Assembly: GCF_003259525.1 (NCBI RefSeq)
Contig: NZ_QLLO01000002.1
Location: forward strand, 372,001-436,000
DNA length: 64,000 nt
Reading direction: 5' to 3'
Source of the DNA: Olleya aquimaris
GTDB taxonomy: Bacteria > Bacteroidota > Bacteroidia > Flavobacteriales > Flavobacteriaceae
A model generated the notes under the pieces. The model had not been told where the DNA came from. It made no database searches and saw only the letters and a program-made list of their open reading frames with translations. The position numbers and the translations under genes were made by a program. The first letter of the stretch is position 1, and each line of letters starts with the position of its first letter. Of the stretch, positions 35,173 to 43,042 are shown piece after piece.

Positions 35173-36210
35173 CTAATTTTCAACAAATTTAACTTCAAAC
35201 AGTTTGTCCCAACGTTTACCTGTTAAGAAAAACGTCTGTGTGTCTGGATTGTAAGCAATTCCGTTAAGGCAATTTTCGTTAATAGAAAAATTAGAAATTT
35301 GTTTCGTTAATGGAATGCAGTTAATTACTGCTTCTTCAGCACCATTTTTAGGATTAATGATGGCAATACCATTCTTTTCCCAAATATTAGCATATAGTTT
35401 ATTGTTAGCCCATTCAATTTCGTTTAAACGTCCAATTTTTCCTTTGGTAGAATATACTTGGATATAATCTTCTTCAACAAGCGTATCTGGATTTAAGGTC
35501 CATATCAAACTGGTACCATCACTTTTATATAATTTGTTACCATCATTTGCAAAACCCCAACCTTCTTGACTTTTTCCGTAATTAAAGCTTCCTTTTTTTT
35601 CTAAAGTTTCAGCATCATAAGTAAAACCTTTTTTTGCTTGCCAAGTCAGGTGGTAAATGGTATTGTTAAGTACAGTCATACCTTCTCCAAAATAGTTGTC
35701 TGGAATAGCTGTTTCTGCAATAACTTTTCCTGTTTTGTAGTCTATTTTTCTAATTTTAGATTCGCCATATTGACCAGTACTTTCATATAAAATTCCATTG
35801 TAAAATTCTAAACCTTGTGTGAAAGAGGTCTTATCATGCGGAAACACATTTACAATTTCTAGGGACAGAATTTTTGGATCTTTATCGTTTAGTAGCGTTA
35901 ATTGTTGGTTGACAATTGCAGTTTCACCATTAAAATTAATAGTAGTTTTTAAATTGTGCTCGCCTAATTTAAAATCTGTAAGTGGTTGTTTTGCTTTAAT
36001 AGTTTTACCATCCAGCTCATAACTTACCGAAGAGACTTCTAAGTTTTTAGGATTTTTAAGTGATAATTCTAGAGTTTTATCAATACTTATAGTCCCATTT
36101 TTGGCATTAGTAGTAATAGAAAAACTCTTTTTTTGCTGTTCTAAATTTGCTCCGCAGGACACAAGAATAATAGCTAAAAATATGATGGTGAGGTGTTTAA
36201 ATACTTTCAT
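35173..36210 (-). CDS. Glutaminyl-peptide cyclotransferase (glutamine cyclotransferase)
   Basis: A lipoprotein (345 residues, lipobox IILVSC, Cys19) with an N-terminal beta-sandwich (about 25-105) and a five-bladed propeller of the glutamine cyclotransferase family (about 110-345): VFPHDKTSFTQGLEFYNGILYESTGQYGES, YFGEGMTVLNNTIYHLTW, GWGFANDGNKLYKSDGTS, LNEIEWANNKLYANIWEK, and NCLNGIAYNPDTQTFFLTGKRW. Members form N-terminal pyroglutamate on exported proteins. Type IX secreted proteins often carry N-terminal pyroglutamate after signal cleavage (known in Bacteroidota), and the two T9SS proteins in this window have Q after the Ala or Ser of the signal peptide, a plausible substrate link that is inferred. 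Confidence 0.9.
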   Translation of the reverse strand: MKVFKHLTIIFLAIILVSCGANLEQQKKSFSITTNAKNGTISIDKTLELSLKNPKNLEVSSVSYELDGKTIKAKQPLTDFKLGEHNLKTTINFNGETAIVNQQLTLLNDKDPKILSLEIVNVFPHDKTSFTQGLEFYNGILYESTGQYGESKIRKIDYKTGKVIAETAIPDNYFGEGMTVLNNTIYHLTWQAKKGFTYDAETLEKKGSFNYGKSQEGWGFANDGNKLYKSDGTSLIWTLNPDTLVEEDYIQVYSTKGKIGRLNEIEWANNKLYANIWEKNGIAIINPKNGAEEAVINCIPLTKQISNFSINENCLNGIAYNPDTQTFFLTGKRWDKLFEVKFVEN

Positions 36211-36264
36211 GTTATAAACTTAATTTGAGAGCAAGTTATTTATTAAAATTCATTTTAAAAAATC

Positions 36265-36295
36265 ATTGTGAAAAATTTAAAAGTATGTATCTTTG
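36265..36295 (+). promoter_or_regulatory. Promoter of the SRP RNA gene
   Basis: ATTG (36265-36268) and TATCTTTG (36288-36295) match the -33/-7 pattern with 19 bases between. The predicted start, about five bases on, coincides with the 5' end of the SRP RNA stem, which supports both calls. Confidence 0.7.
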
Positions 36296-36297
36296 CA

Positions 36298-36397
36298 GCT
36301 GGCAAGTCCTACACAACCAGCTCCTGCTGAATCCTCCAGGTCGGGAACGAAGCAAAGGTACGCGGTCGTAGCGGTGTGATGTAGGTAGCTTGCCTTT
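36298..36397 (+). ncRNA. ffs: Signal recognition particle RNA, small bacterial type
   Basis: A gene of about 100 bases. GGCAAG (36301-36306) pairs with CTTGCC (36389-36394) to close the helix, and the apical region carries the conserved SRP motif CAGGTCGGGAACGAAGCA (36338-36354 region), the Ffh-binding domain. A T-run right after CTTGCC acts as terminator. It is the short 4.5S form without an Alu domain. A frame on the opposite strand here is spurious. It forms the RNA half of the membrane targeting particle; ffh is not in the window. Confidence 0.93.
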
Positions 36398-36461
36398 TTT
36401 TGTACCCAAAACTTTCCTTTTAAAAGTGTATTTTTGCTTAAACACAAACTAATTTAATTGT

Positions 36462-37262
36462 ATGTCTAAAGTTGTATTAATTACTGGTGGTTCTTCTGGA
36501 ATAGGCAAATCTATAGGTGAGTATTTAACAGATAAAGGGTTTACCGTTTATGGGACTAGTAGAAACCCTTCTAATTATACTAACTCCAAATTTAAATTAG
36601 TGGCTTTAGATGTTAACGATACTAATACTATAGCAAACGCTGTACAAACTGTTATTGGAGCAGAAGGGAAGTTGGATGTGTTAGTAAATAATGCTGGTGT
36701 TGGGATAAATGGTGCTGTAGAGGAAATTCCGCAAGAGCAAATCCAACATAATTTTAATACCAATTTTTTTGGACCTATAAACGTGATTAAAGCGGTTTTA
36801 CCTCACATGCGTAAACAACAGTCTGGCTTGGTTATAAATATTACTTCTATTGCTGGATATATGGGATTACCTTATAGAGGAATTTACAGTGCAAGTAAAG
36901 GTGCTTTAGAGATTGTTACCGAAGCTTTGCGCATAGAAACTAAAGATTTTGGTGTACAATTTACTAACATTGCTCCTGGTGATTTTGCCACCAATATTGC
37001 TGCTGGACGTTATCATGCTCCTGTATTAAAAGACTCACCATATACAAAGTACCCAAATGTATTAAAAGATATTGACGACCATGTAGATAATAGTAGCTCG
37101 CCTATTGCAGTTGCTAAAAAAGTATATCAAGTTATCAATACTAAAAATCCTAAAATACATTACAAGGTTGGTGCTTTTATGCAGAAATTTTCGATAGTAT
37201 TAAAATTTTTGTTACCAGATAAGGTGTATGAGAAGATGTTAATTAATCACTATAAATTGTAG
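36462..37262 (+). CDS. SDR-family oxidoreductase
   Basis: A short-chain dehydrogenase of 266 residues. The NAD(P)-binding motif TGGSSGIGKSIG is at about 8-19, NNAGVG at about 91-96, the catalytic Ser in NITSIAGYMG (about 138) and the YxxxK motif in YSASKGALE (about 153-157). The hydrophobic C-terminal part after about 235 suggests membrane association, as in many lipid-acting SDRs. The substrate is unknown. A possible -7 box TATTTTTG is at 36429-36436, but a well-placed -33 partner is not clear. Confidence 0.9.
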   Translation: MSKVVLITGGSSGIGKSIGEYLTDKGFTVYGTSRNPSNYTNSKFKLVALDVNDTNTIANAVQTVIGAEGKLDVLVNNAGVGINGAVEEIPQEQIQHNFNTNFFGPINVIKAVLPHMRKQQSGLVINITSIAGYMGLPYRGIYSASKGALEIVTEALRIETKDFGVQFTNIAPGDFATNIAAGRYHAPVLKDSPYTKYPNVLKDIDDHVDNSSSPIAVAKKVYQVINTKNPKIHYKVGAFMQKFSIVLKFLLPDKVYEKMLINHYKL

Positions 37263-37367
37263 AATTAAAAGTGAAAAGTGACTAGTAAAAAGTAGTTGTT
37301 TCTTTCATGATAGTTCTCTCATTGCGCTTAGTAAATCAAAATGTTAATATCATTTCATATCATTTTT

Positions 37368-37396
37368 TTTGTCACTAAAGTTTAATTGTAACTTTG
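37368..37396 (+). promoter_or_regulatory. Promoter of the transaldolase gene
   Basis: TTTG (37368-37371) and TAACTTTG (37389-37396) match the -33/-7 elements with 17 bases between. The start site would be near 37401, giving a leader of about 130 bases to ATG 37532 that contains the repeat at 37412-37478. Confidence 0.6.
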
Positions 37397-37411
37397 TAGT
37401 GCGTTAAGGAT

Positions 37412-37478
37412 GGAATACTTCGTCTTCGCTTAGTACAAGCTTTCTGCTTGAGCGTCTCGAAGAGAGCGAGTAGTGACA
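37412..37478. repeat. Dispersed repeat in the transaldolase leader
   Basis: A 67-base block with ACTTCGTCTTCGCTTAGTACAAGC at its left end and GAGAGCGAGTAGTGAC at its right. It contains the pairs GCTT...AAGC and TCTCGAAGAGA, and its left part resembles the ACTTCGACAAGCTCAGTACAAG repeat at 14397. It lies between the likely promoter and the start codon. Confidence 0.6.
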
Positions 37479-37531
37479 GCCTATTAAAACGACCAAAAAA
37501 AATTATTAAACACAACTTAAATATATTTTAA

Positions 37532-38185
37532 ATGAAATTTTTTATTGATACTGCCAATTTAGACCAGATTAGAGACGCCCAAGATATGGGTATTTTAGAT
37601 GGAGTGACGACTAATCCATCTTTAATGGCTAAAGAAGGTATTACAGGTCATGATAATATCATGAAACATTATGTTGATATTTGTAATATTGTAGATGGTG
37701 ATGTGAGTGCAGAGGTAATATCGACTGACTTTGAAGGAATGGTTAGAGAAGGTGAAGCACTTGCCGAATTACATGACCAAATCGTGGTTAAATTACCAAT
37801 GATTAAAGATGGTGTTAAAGCTTGTAAATACTTTAGTGATAAAGGAATTAAAACTAATGTCACATTAGTATTTTCTCCAGGACAAGCGTTATTAGCTGCT
37901 AAAGCTGGTGCAACTTATGTAAGTCCGTTTATTGGTCGTTTGGACGATATCTCTACAGACGGTTTAAATCTAATTGCAGAAATTAGACATATCTATGATA
38001 ACTACGCTTTTGAAACAGAAATACTTGCTGCTTCTGTACGTCATACCATGCATGTTATTGATTGTGCTAAATTAGGTGCAGATGTGATGACTGGTCCTTT
38101 AAGCTCTATTGAAGGCTTATTGAAACACCCTTTAACAGATATTGGATTGGCTAAGTTTTTAGCAGATTATAAAAAAGGAAACTAA
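37532..38185 (+). CDS. Transaldolase, TalC/fructose-6-phosphate aldolase type
   Basis: A short transaldolase of 217 residues, the length of the TalC/Fsa group. The barrel begins [16 protein letters not shown] and continues with [13 protein letters not shown], the Schiff-base Lys87 in [42 protein letters not shown] and [12 protein letters not shown]. It could act as transaldolase in the pentose phosphate pathway or as fructose-6-phosphate aldolase; in Bacteroidota the transaldolase role is more likely. Its leader and promoter are described separately. Confidence 0.93.
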   Translation: MKFFIDTANLDQIRDAQDMGILDGVTTNPSLMAKEGITGHDNIMKHYVDICNIVDGDVSAEVISTDFEGMVREGEALAELHDQIVVKLPMIKDGVKACKYFSDKGIKTNVTLVFSPGQALLAAKAGATYVSPFIGRLDDISTDGLNLIAEIRHIYDNYAFETEILAASVRHTMHVIDCAKLGADVMTGPLSSIEGLLKHPLTDIGLAKFLADYKKGN

Positions 38186-38250
38186 TTGCAGTAAAAAGTA
38201 ATTAGTAATTAGTGTAAAGTAAACAGTATATATTTTACTATTAAATAAAA

Positions 38251-38274
38251 AAATCCCAAGCTAGCTTGGGATTT
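38251..38274. terminator. Bidirectional terminator between transaldolase and DUF2452 genes
   Basis: AAATCCCAAG (38251-38260) and CTTGGGATTT (38265-38274) form a ten-base stem around CTAG, with A's before and T's after. Confidence 0.93.
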
Positions 38275-38280
38275 TTTTTG

Positions 38281-38712
38281 TTATTGTAATTGGTCTGTGG
38301 TGTCTTTGTCGTCTATTCGTTTCCAGATGTGCTCAGAGTTTAGGTAAAAGCTACCTATAAAATCAAAATCACATTGGTCTGGTGCTATAATAGATAAAAA
38401 GGGTTGTCCGTTTTTATCTCTGTATAAATGGTAAGTGTCTCCAATTATTGGTTGAAAGCTAAACTTAGCGTTATAAACCAAATTGTTATATTCAAGCTCT
38501 GCCATCATTTTTTCATATTCTGCTTTTAGCTCTAAATATTTAGCCTTTATCTGCTGGTTAGCTTTGTGGACGTTTTTGTTTTTCCAAGTAATATTTTCGG
38601 TAACTTTTATAGCAGGAGCACCAACATTAGTTGCATAAGGTTTTAATGCTGCGTCGTATTTTTGAGTCTCTTCATTAAAGACAATATTATCAGGTTTTTT
38701 AGTGTCTGACAT
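38281..38712 (-). CDS. DUF2452 family protein
   Basis: A 143-residue cytoplasmic protein matching the DUF2452 family: N-terminal KPDNIVFNEETQKYDAALKPYATNVGAPAI, a helical Lys/Glu-rich middle (about 55-85) and the C-terminal YHLYRDKNGQPFLSIIAPDQCDF motif. The family is largely restricted to Bacteroidota and has no assigned function. It is separated from selO by 83 bases with no clear terminator. Confidence 0.88.
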   Translation of the reverse strand: MSDTKKPDNIVFNEETQKYDAALKPYATNVGAPAIKVTENITWKNKNVHKANQQIKAKYLELKAEYEKMMAELEYNNLVYNAKFSFQPIIGDTYHLYRDKNGQPFLSIIAPDQCDFDFIGSFYLNSEHIWKRIDDKDTTDQLQ

Positions 38713-38795
38713 TCTTTTTCTTTTTTTACAAAGATACTAATAACGATACATATAATTATTTTTATACTTAAAACACCTTGGTTTTTAACCTAATT

Positions 38796-40403
38796 TTAAG
38801 AGCTACAAGATAACATGGAGCAACCAACCTTGTGTCTTGCCCATTCTGGTCGTTTTGCAAACCATTTTTCGTGTTTTGGTTGCTCTGCATAAGGTTGTTT
38901 TAATAAATTGAATAAGTCATCAATAAGTTTGTAGTCGCCTTTGTTAGCATCATCTATAGCTAATTGCGCCATGTAATTGCGTAACACGTATTTTGGGTTG
39001 ACGCTGTTCATGTTTTCTTTTTTCGCTTTCGCTGAAATTGGGTCGCGTTGTAAACGGTCTGCATAGCTATCAAACCATAAATTCCATCTGTTTTTTACCG
39101 CTTCGGTTACCGTTTTAATCTCGTAAAACGACTCACGAATAATCTGTAATCCGTTAGTAGGTGTTGCACTATCAAAATTGGCTAGGTTTCTAAAAAAGAT
39201 AGTCATATCAGTTTCGGTTAACTGTAAACAGTCTTCTAATTCCTGAATCAGGTTGGCATCTTTAGGTTCTTCGGTTGACAAACCTATTTTACTTCGCATC
39301 ATTTGAAGATATTTAGCTTCTTTTTGAATGGCATAATTTGCTAAAACAGCTTCTAATCCTTCAGCTTCTTCAATTAAAGGATATAACGCGTTTGCTAATT
39401 GGTATAAATTCCAGTGTACAATATCTGGTTGTGCACCAAAACGGTAGCGTTTGTGTTGGCTGTCTGTAGTATTTGGTGTCCAACCAGGCTCATAACCCTC
39501 AAGCCATCCGTAAGGACCATAATCTATGGTTAGCCCTAAAATAGATAGGTTATCAGTATTCATCACACCATGCGTAAATCCTACACGTTGCCAATGGATT
39601 ACCATATCTAAATTGCGTAAAGCAACTTCGTTAAAAAACGAGACATAGGTTTGTTTATTTATCTCTGTTTCTCGAAACGATTCTTCCGTACCACCAGGAT
39701 CACTCGAAGTGAAGAGATGCTTAAAATGTGTCTTGATTGTATAATCTACAAGTGTTTTTAGGGTTTCTGTATCGTTTCTTGCTGCAAAAATCTCAAAGCT
39801 ACCAAAGCGTAAAAAGCTTGGTGACACACGACAGACTATTGCACCTTTTTCGTATTCCGGATTACCGTTGTACATCACATCACGTAGCACTTGGTCACCA
39901 GAAAGTGCTAAACTTAATGCTCTTGTGGTTGGTACACCTAAGTGGTGCATGGCTTCGCTACATAAATATTCTCTAATAGAGCTTCTTAAAACTGCTAATC
40001 CATCTGCAGTTCTGGAATACGGTGTTTCTCCAGCACCTTTTAACTGTAGTTTCCAGTTTTGGTTGTTATGCTCGATTTCAAATAAATTAATAGCGCGACC
40101 ATCACCTAATTGTCCAGCCCAATGACCAAATTGGTGACCACCATAGCACATGGCATACGGATTAGTATTTTCTAAAACAGTATTACCAGTAAAAATGTTT
40201 AAAAACTGTTTGCGTTTAGCATCGTTTTCTGATAAACCTAACTCCTTAAGCATCTCTGGAGAAACATGTAACAACTTTGGATTAGATGTTTGTTTTGGTT
40301 TAACATAACTGTAGCAAGCTTTTGTGACTTGACGTCTTGTATTTTCCAAAATTGGATCTGCAGGTAAGTTAGAGGTAAAGGTATGTTTAGGATTAATGTT
40401 CAT
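38796..40403 (-). CDS. selO: SelO/YdiU protein adenylyltransferase
   Basis: A pseudokinase-fold enzyme that transfers AMP to Ser, Thr or Tyr of target proteins and is linked to redox stress. The protein has 535 residues, slightly longer than average. The nucleotide-binding segment is YGGHQFGHWAGQLGDGRAINL with LKGAGETPYSRTADGLAVLRSSIREYL. The catalytic region is GVMNTDNLSILGLTIDYGPYGWL with conserved metal-binding Asn and Asp. The C-terminus ends in a CSMLSCSS motif with paired Cys, as in other members. A copy of the TTTCGCTTTCGCTGAAA element falls inside the gene at 39021-39037. Confidence 0.95.
   Translation of the reverse strand: MNINPKHTFTSNLPADPILENTRRQVTKACYSYVKPKQTSNPKLLHVSPEMLKELGLSENDAKRKQFLNIFTGNTVLENTNPYAMCYGGHQFGHWAGQLGDGRAINLFEIEHNNQNWKLQLKGAGETPYSRTADGLAVLRSSIREYLCSEAMHHLGVPTTRALSLALSGDQVLRDVMYNGNPEYEKGAIVCRVSPSFLRFGSFEIFAARNDTETLKTLVDYTIKTHFKHLFTSSDPGGTEESFRETEINKQTYVSFFNEVALRNLDMVIHWQRVGFTHGVMNTDNLSILGLTIDYGPYGWLEGYEPGWTPNTTDSQHKRYRFGAQPDIVHWNLYQLANALYPLIEEAEGLEAVLANYAIQKEAKYLQMMRSKIGLSTEEPKDANLIQELEDCLQLTETDMTIFFRNLANFDSATPTNGLQIIRESFYEIKTVTEAVKNRWNLWFDSYADRLQRDPISAKAKKENMNSVNPKYVLRNYMAQLAIDDANKGDYKLIDDLFNLLKQPYAEQPKHEKWFAKRPEWARHKVGCSMLSCSS
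39021..39037. repeat. 17-base element inside selO
   Basis: TTTCGCTTTCGCTGAAA differs by one base from the intergenic element at 33283-33299. Here it encodes, on the minus strand, the residues around ISAKAKK in a linker of SelO. Confidence 0.5.
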
Positions 40404-40610
40404 TTAGTAGTACTTGTTTTAACAAAGATACGTATTCAAAGTTATAGAAAGATGTAAGTAACACGCCTTGTATATGGTATTGATTATTCTTTTTTTTAGA
40501 ATGGAAATTAATGGTTTAAAGTGTTAAAAATAAATTTATTTAAATTTTCTGATTAATGTCATAAATAGTTGATAATAAAAAGTTTAATTTTAATTGGTAA
40601 AATTTAAAGT

Positions 40611-40994
40611 ATGTCAAATAGCACCAATTTACAACAGCAACTTTATCAGAATCTTGGTAAATTATTTTATGCCATAGCTATGTCTGATGGAGTAGTTGAA
40701 AATTCAGAAATTGAAGCTTTAAAAAAAGCAGTACATAATCTATGGAATAATAGTAAAGATGCTGTTGTAATGGTTGATGCTTTTCATTGGCTAAATGACG
40801 ATAGAGAGTATACTTCAGAACAATGTTTTAAGAGTTTTACACAATTTAAAAAAGCAAATCAAGACCTTTTTTCAGAGGAAATTAAAAAGAAAATTAAAGA
40901 CACTGCAATAGCTATTGCATCAAGTTTTGCAAAAACTAATAAGTCGGAACTATTACTATTAGCCAAACTAGAAATAGAATTAAATAAGGATTAG
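40611..40994 (+). CDS. TerB-like helical protein
   Basis: A 127-residue all-helical protein. The pattern LFYAIAMSDGVVENSEIEALKKAV (about 18-40) and the later helices to about 120 resemble the TerB/TerD-like metal-binding fold, in which an SDG-type loop binds a divalent metal. Similarity is by pattern only. It begins a plus-strand run with a flavin-binding protein and a sugar transporter. The upstream gap from selO (40404-40610) holds no other gene. Confidence 0.65.
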   Translation: MSNSTNLQQQLYQNLGKLFYAIAMSDGVVENSEIEALKKAVHNLWNNSKDAVVMVDAFHWLNDDREYTSEQCFKSFTQFKKANQDLFSEEIKKKIKDTAIAIASSFAKTNKSELLLLAKLEIELNKD

Positions 40995-41016
40995 TTAATT
41001 TATAAATACAGAAAAC

Positions 41017-41472
41017 ATGTTTAAAAATTTAGAAGAAAAAGAAATCAAATACATTCTTGAAAATAATTACATAGGACATATTGGCTATATTTATAAAAAT
41101 AGTCCTTATGTCGTGCCTATCACATATTATTATGATCAAGAGATTAATGCTATAATTTGTTACTCTGCAGATGGACATAAGATGCAAGCACTTAGAATTA
41201 AACCAGAAGTCTGTCTACAAATTAGTAACATAGAACATGTTACTAGTTGGAAATCTGTTTTAGTGCACGGTATTTTTGAACAAAAATATGGAAGTGATGC
41301 TAAATCCTATTTGCATAAATTTTCTTTGGGAGTTAAAGATATTATTCTAGAAAAAGAGCATAAAAAAGCAAGTTTTATAGATGAGTTTTCCAGTAAAAAA
41401 CACGACGATAATATTCCAGCAGTTTTTTTAATTAAAATTGAAGAAATTACTGGTAAAAAAAGAAATGCCTGA
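41017..41472 (+). CDS. Pyridoxamine 5'-phosphate oxidase-like flavin-binding protein
   Basis: A 151-residue split-barrel protein of the PNPOx-like family. Features are LEEKEIKYILENNYIGHIGYIY at the start (the usual N-terminal strand), SPYVVPITYYY, YSADGHKMQALRIKPEVCLQI (FMN-contact region) and TSWKSVLVHGIFEQ. It probably binds FMN; whether it is a nitroimidazole reductase, a general stress protein or something else cannot be decided. It starts 22 bases after the TerB-like gene. Confidence 0.87.
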   Translation: MFKNLEEKEIKYILENNYIGHIGYIYKNSPYVVPITYYYDQEINAIICYSADGHKMQALRIKPEVCLQISNIEHVTSWKSVLVHGIFEQKYGSDAKSYLHKFSLGVKDIILEKEHKKASFIDEFSSKKHDDNIPAVFLIKIEEITGKKRNA

Positions 41473-41609
41473 TAGAAGTTAAGTTTAAAGGATGTTTAAC
41501 AGATTATTAATAAACTATACACCTATACAAAAACCATACATCTTGATTTTTTAAAGTTTTTAAAGTCATTTAATGCTATATTGAAGAACTAACTTTAAAA
41601 ATATAATAC

Positions 41610-42986
41610 ATGAAAAAAGGTGTTTTTCTACTTTTAATTGCTGCAGTTTCTGCATTAGGTGGTTTATTATTTGGATATGATACAGGTGTCATAAATGGCG
41701 CGCAATTTTTTTTAACAGAGCATTTTAGTTTAAGCGATGGATTAAAAGGTTGGGTTGTTGGTAGTGCATTATTAGGATGCTTTGTCGGAGCTATAGTTGC
41801 AGGACCTTTAAGTATTAAAATAGGTAGAAAATGGTCATTGATTATATCTGCTATCTTTTTCACATTATCAGCTTATGGCTCAGGTTTACCTGAACTGTTT
41901 CCACAATCGGTAAGCATGTTAGTGTTTTTTAGAATATTAGGTGGTTTAGGTATTGGAATTGCTTCTATGAACGCGCCAATGTACATTGCAGAAATAGCAC
42001 CATCAAATATAAGAGGACGAATGGTTACCTATTACCAATTAGCTATTGTGATAGGCTTTTTTGTTGTGTTTTTAGCAACCTATTACATAGGAAATAATCT
42101 AACAGAAGCTGAAAATATTGAGTTTGGATGGCGTCGTATGTTTTGGTCAGAATTAATACCTAGTGGTTTATTTTTAATTCTCTTATTTTTTGTACCTAAA
42201 AGTCCAAGATGGTTAGCATTAAAAGGACAAGATGATGAAGCGTTACTAGTTTTAAATAAAATTAATGGAGAAACTGAAGCTTTACAAGAAATGAAGCAAA
42301 TCAAAGACTCTTTAAACGAAAGTAATGATGGTATTAAGGTGAGTTATTTCTCTAAAGCTATTTTAGTAATTATTGCTATAGGTACAGTGTTGTCTATGTT
42401 GCAACAATTTACAGGGATTAATGCAGTATTATATTACGGAGCAGATATCTTTGAAAAAGCATTAGGATTTGGTAAAGAAGATGTCTTGGCACAGCAAATA
42501 TTATTAGCGTTTGTCAATTTAGTATTCACTTTTGTAGCCATGTTTACGGTAGATAAATTTGGACGTAAGCCATTATTATACATTGGATCTGTGGGTATGA
42601 TTGTTGGATTTTTATTGTTGGGTATATCATTACAACAACAAAATGTTGGAATGATTTCTTTAATAGGAGTGTTGCTATTTATTGCTTCTTTTGCATTATC
42701 AATGGGACCTGTAGTATGGGTGTTATTATCAGAAATGTTTCCAAACAAAATTAGAAGTGTTGCTATGTCTGTAGCTGTAGCTGCACAATGGGCAGCAAAT
42801 TATGTAGTATCTCAATCTTTCCCTATGGTTATGGGTAGCGAAACTAATAATAGTGCACCATGGAACGGGTCGTTACCATATTTTATATTTATAGCTTTTA
42901 TTTTAATAATTGTATTTGTAACCTATAAATTTATACCAGAAACCAAAGGAAAATCTCTAGAAGAGATTGAAGGATTTTGGAAATAA
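41610..42986 (+). CDS. Sugar porter, major facilitator superfamily
   Basis: A 458-residue transporter with about twelve membrane segments and the sugar-porter signatures GGLLFGYDTGVINGA (about 16-30), GRKWS between TM2 and TM3, GLGIGIASMNAPMYIAEIAPSNIRGR (about 113-138), QQFTGINAVLYYG in the middle, DKFGRKPLL and PETKGKSLEEIE at the C-terminus. It probably imports a hexose or pentose with protons. The exact sugar is unknown, and no catabolic operon adjoins it. The terminator at 43011-43030 follows. Confidence 0.94.
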   Translation: MKKGVFLLLIAAVSALGGLLFGYDTGVINGAQFFLTEHFSLSDGLKGWVVGSALLGCFVGAIVAGPLSIKIGRKWSLIISAIFFTLSAYGSGLPELFPQSVSMLVFFRILGGLGIGIASMNAPMYIAEIAPSNIRGRMVTYYQLAIVIGFFVVFLATYYIGNNLTEAENIEFGWRRMFWSELIPSGLFLILLFFVPKSPRWLALKGQDDEALLVLNKINGETEALQEMKQIKDSLNESNDGIKVSYFSKAILVIIAIGTVLSMLQQFTGINAVLYYGADIFEKALGFGKEDVLAQQILLAFVNLVFTFVAMFTVDKFGRKPLLYIGSVGMIVGFLLLGISLQQQNVGMISLIGVLLFIASFALSMGPVVWVLLSEMFPNKIRSVAMSVAVAAQWAANYVVSQSFPMVMGSETNNSAPWNGSLPYFIFIAFILIIVFVTYKFIPETKGKSLEEIEGFWK

Positions 42987-43010
42987 TTTTACAATAATTT
43001 ATATAAAAAA

Positions 43011-43030
43011 ATCACAACTTTCGTTGTGAT
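43011..43030. terminator. Bidirectional terminator ATCACAAC / GTTGTGAT, copy 1
   Basis: An eight-base stem (extended by A/T pairs) around TTTC, with flanking A- and T-tracts, between the convergent transporter and the MG2-type surface protein gene. An identical hairpin is at 45509-45528. Confidence 0.92.
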
Positions 43031-43042
43031 TTTTTTTTGTTA

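Noticed and set aside
36263-36445. A 60-codon minus-strand frame
   Set aside because: It lies over the SRP RNA gene and its terminator and has no protein-like features.
41473-41609. Possible regulatory RNA upstream of the sugar porter
   Set aside because: No conserved riboswitch core or strong hairpin is visible; it appears to be a normal AT-rich promoter region.
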